DNA of 5,084 bases from Gammaproteobacteria bacterium. Its GTDB lineage: Bacteria; Gemmatimonadota; Gemmatimonadetes; Longimicrobiales; Gaopeijiaceae. Below the pieces are notes generated by a model. That model made no database searches. It was not told the DNA's origin and was given only the letters and a program-made list of their open reading frames with translations. Positions within the stretch are counted from its first letter, which is position 1. Each line of letters begins with the position of its first letter. This document shows, piece by piece, positions 5,030-5,084 of this stretch. The position numbers and the translations under genes are program-made. The stretch spans positions 1 through 5,084 of the forward strand of contig VYDD01000166.1 of the NCBI GenBank assembly GCA_009843625.1, given 5' to 3'.

Positions 5030-5084
5030 ATGAAGAACAAGCGGCAGCTTCCCCTGAACTCGCTCCGGGCATTCGAGGCGGCGG
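5030..5084 (+). CDS. LysR-family transcriptional regulator, N-terminus only (cut by window end)
   Basis: Only 18 codons are visible: MKNKRQLPLNSLRAFEAA. The LPLNSLRAFEAA stretch is the hallmark first helix of the LysR winged helix-turn-helix, especially of GcvA/AmpR-like members. The ATG at 5030 is preferred over the ATG at 5020, because only the former gives the LysR sequence; GGAG at 5015-5018 lies 11 bases upstream, a slightly long distance. It is transcribed away from the oxygenase operon, the classic arrangement in which a LysR protein controls its divergent neighbour and itself. The effector-binding domain lies beyond the window, so the inducer is unknown. Confidence 0.88.
   Translation, partial: MKNKRQLPLNSLRAFEAA

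Noticed and set aside
4711..5040. Minus-strand 109-codon frame across the LysR gene start
   Set aside because: It covers the promoter, both palindromes and the start of the regulator, and its product has no recognisable motif.

Overview
The window is a GC-rich bacterial segment with a tightly packed minus-strand gene block (positions 1 to 4388), a non-coding region of about 640 bases, and the first codons of a plus-strand LysR-type regulator at the right edge. The strong third-position G/C bias and the Shine-Dalgarno-like sites point to a high-GC bacterium. I cannot name the phylum: CysD is widespread, and the regulator's N-terminus is most typical of proteobacterial GcvA/AmpR-like LysR proteins but occurs elsewhere.

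In transcription order (right to left) the block encodes a haem oxygenase of the MpaB / rubber-oxygenase (DUF2236) family (4388-3195), a PAPS-dependent sulfotransferase (3201-2155, overlapping the oxygenase by 7 bases), an extended short-chain dehydrogenase/reductase of the dihydroflavonol-4-reductase type (2122-965, 32 bases further on), and CysD, the small subunit of ATP sulfurylase (913 to beyond the left edge, after a 51-base gap). The spacing suggests one operon, or at least a three-gene operon followed by cysD. My working model, which is inference, is oxidative cleavage or oxidation of an unsaturated lipid, terpenoid or polyketide by the oxygenase, carbonyl reduction by the reductase, and sulfonation of the resulting hydroxyl. 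CysD and its usual partners, off the left edge, would supply the activated sulfate.

The region 4389-5029 has no convincing conserved gene but is full of inverted repeats. Two near-identical palindromes share the core CTCAGTAWTATTGAG. One (4988-5008) sits on the probable start site of the LysR gene promoter, and the other (4757-4775) lies 232 bases away, centre to centre, on the side facing the oxygenase operon. They are good candidates for operators of the divergent regulator. A 70-codon frame with a good ribosome binding site (4582-4370) overlaps the oxygenase start, which has no clear ribosome binding site of its own. It is a doubtful gene but a possible coupling or leader frame.

By hand count over the first 50 codons, cysD has about 88% G/C at third positions, against about 72-74% in the oxygenase, sulfotransferase and reductase. 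The three-gene cassette may therefore have a different history from the neighbouring sulfate-activation gene.
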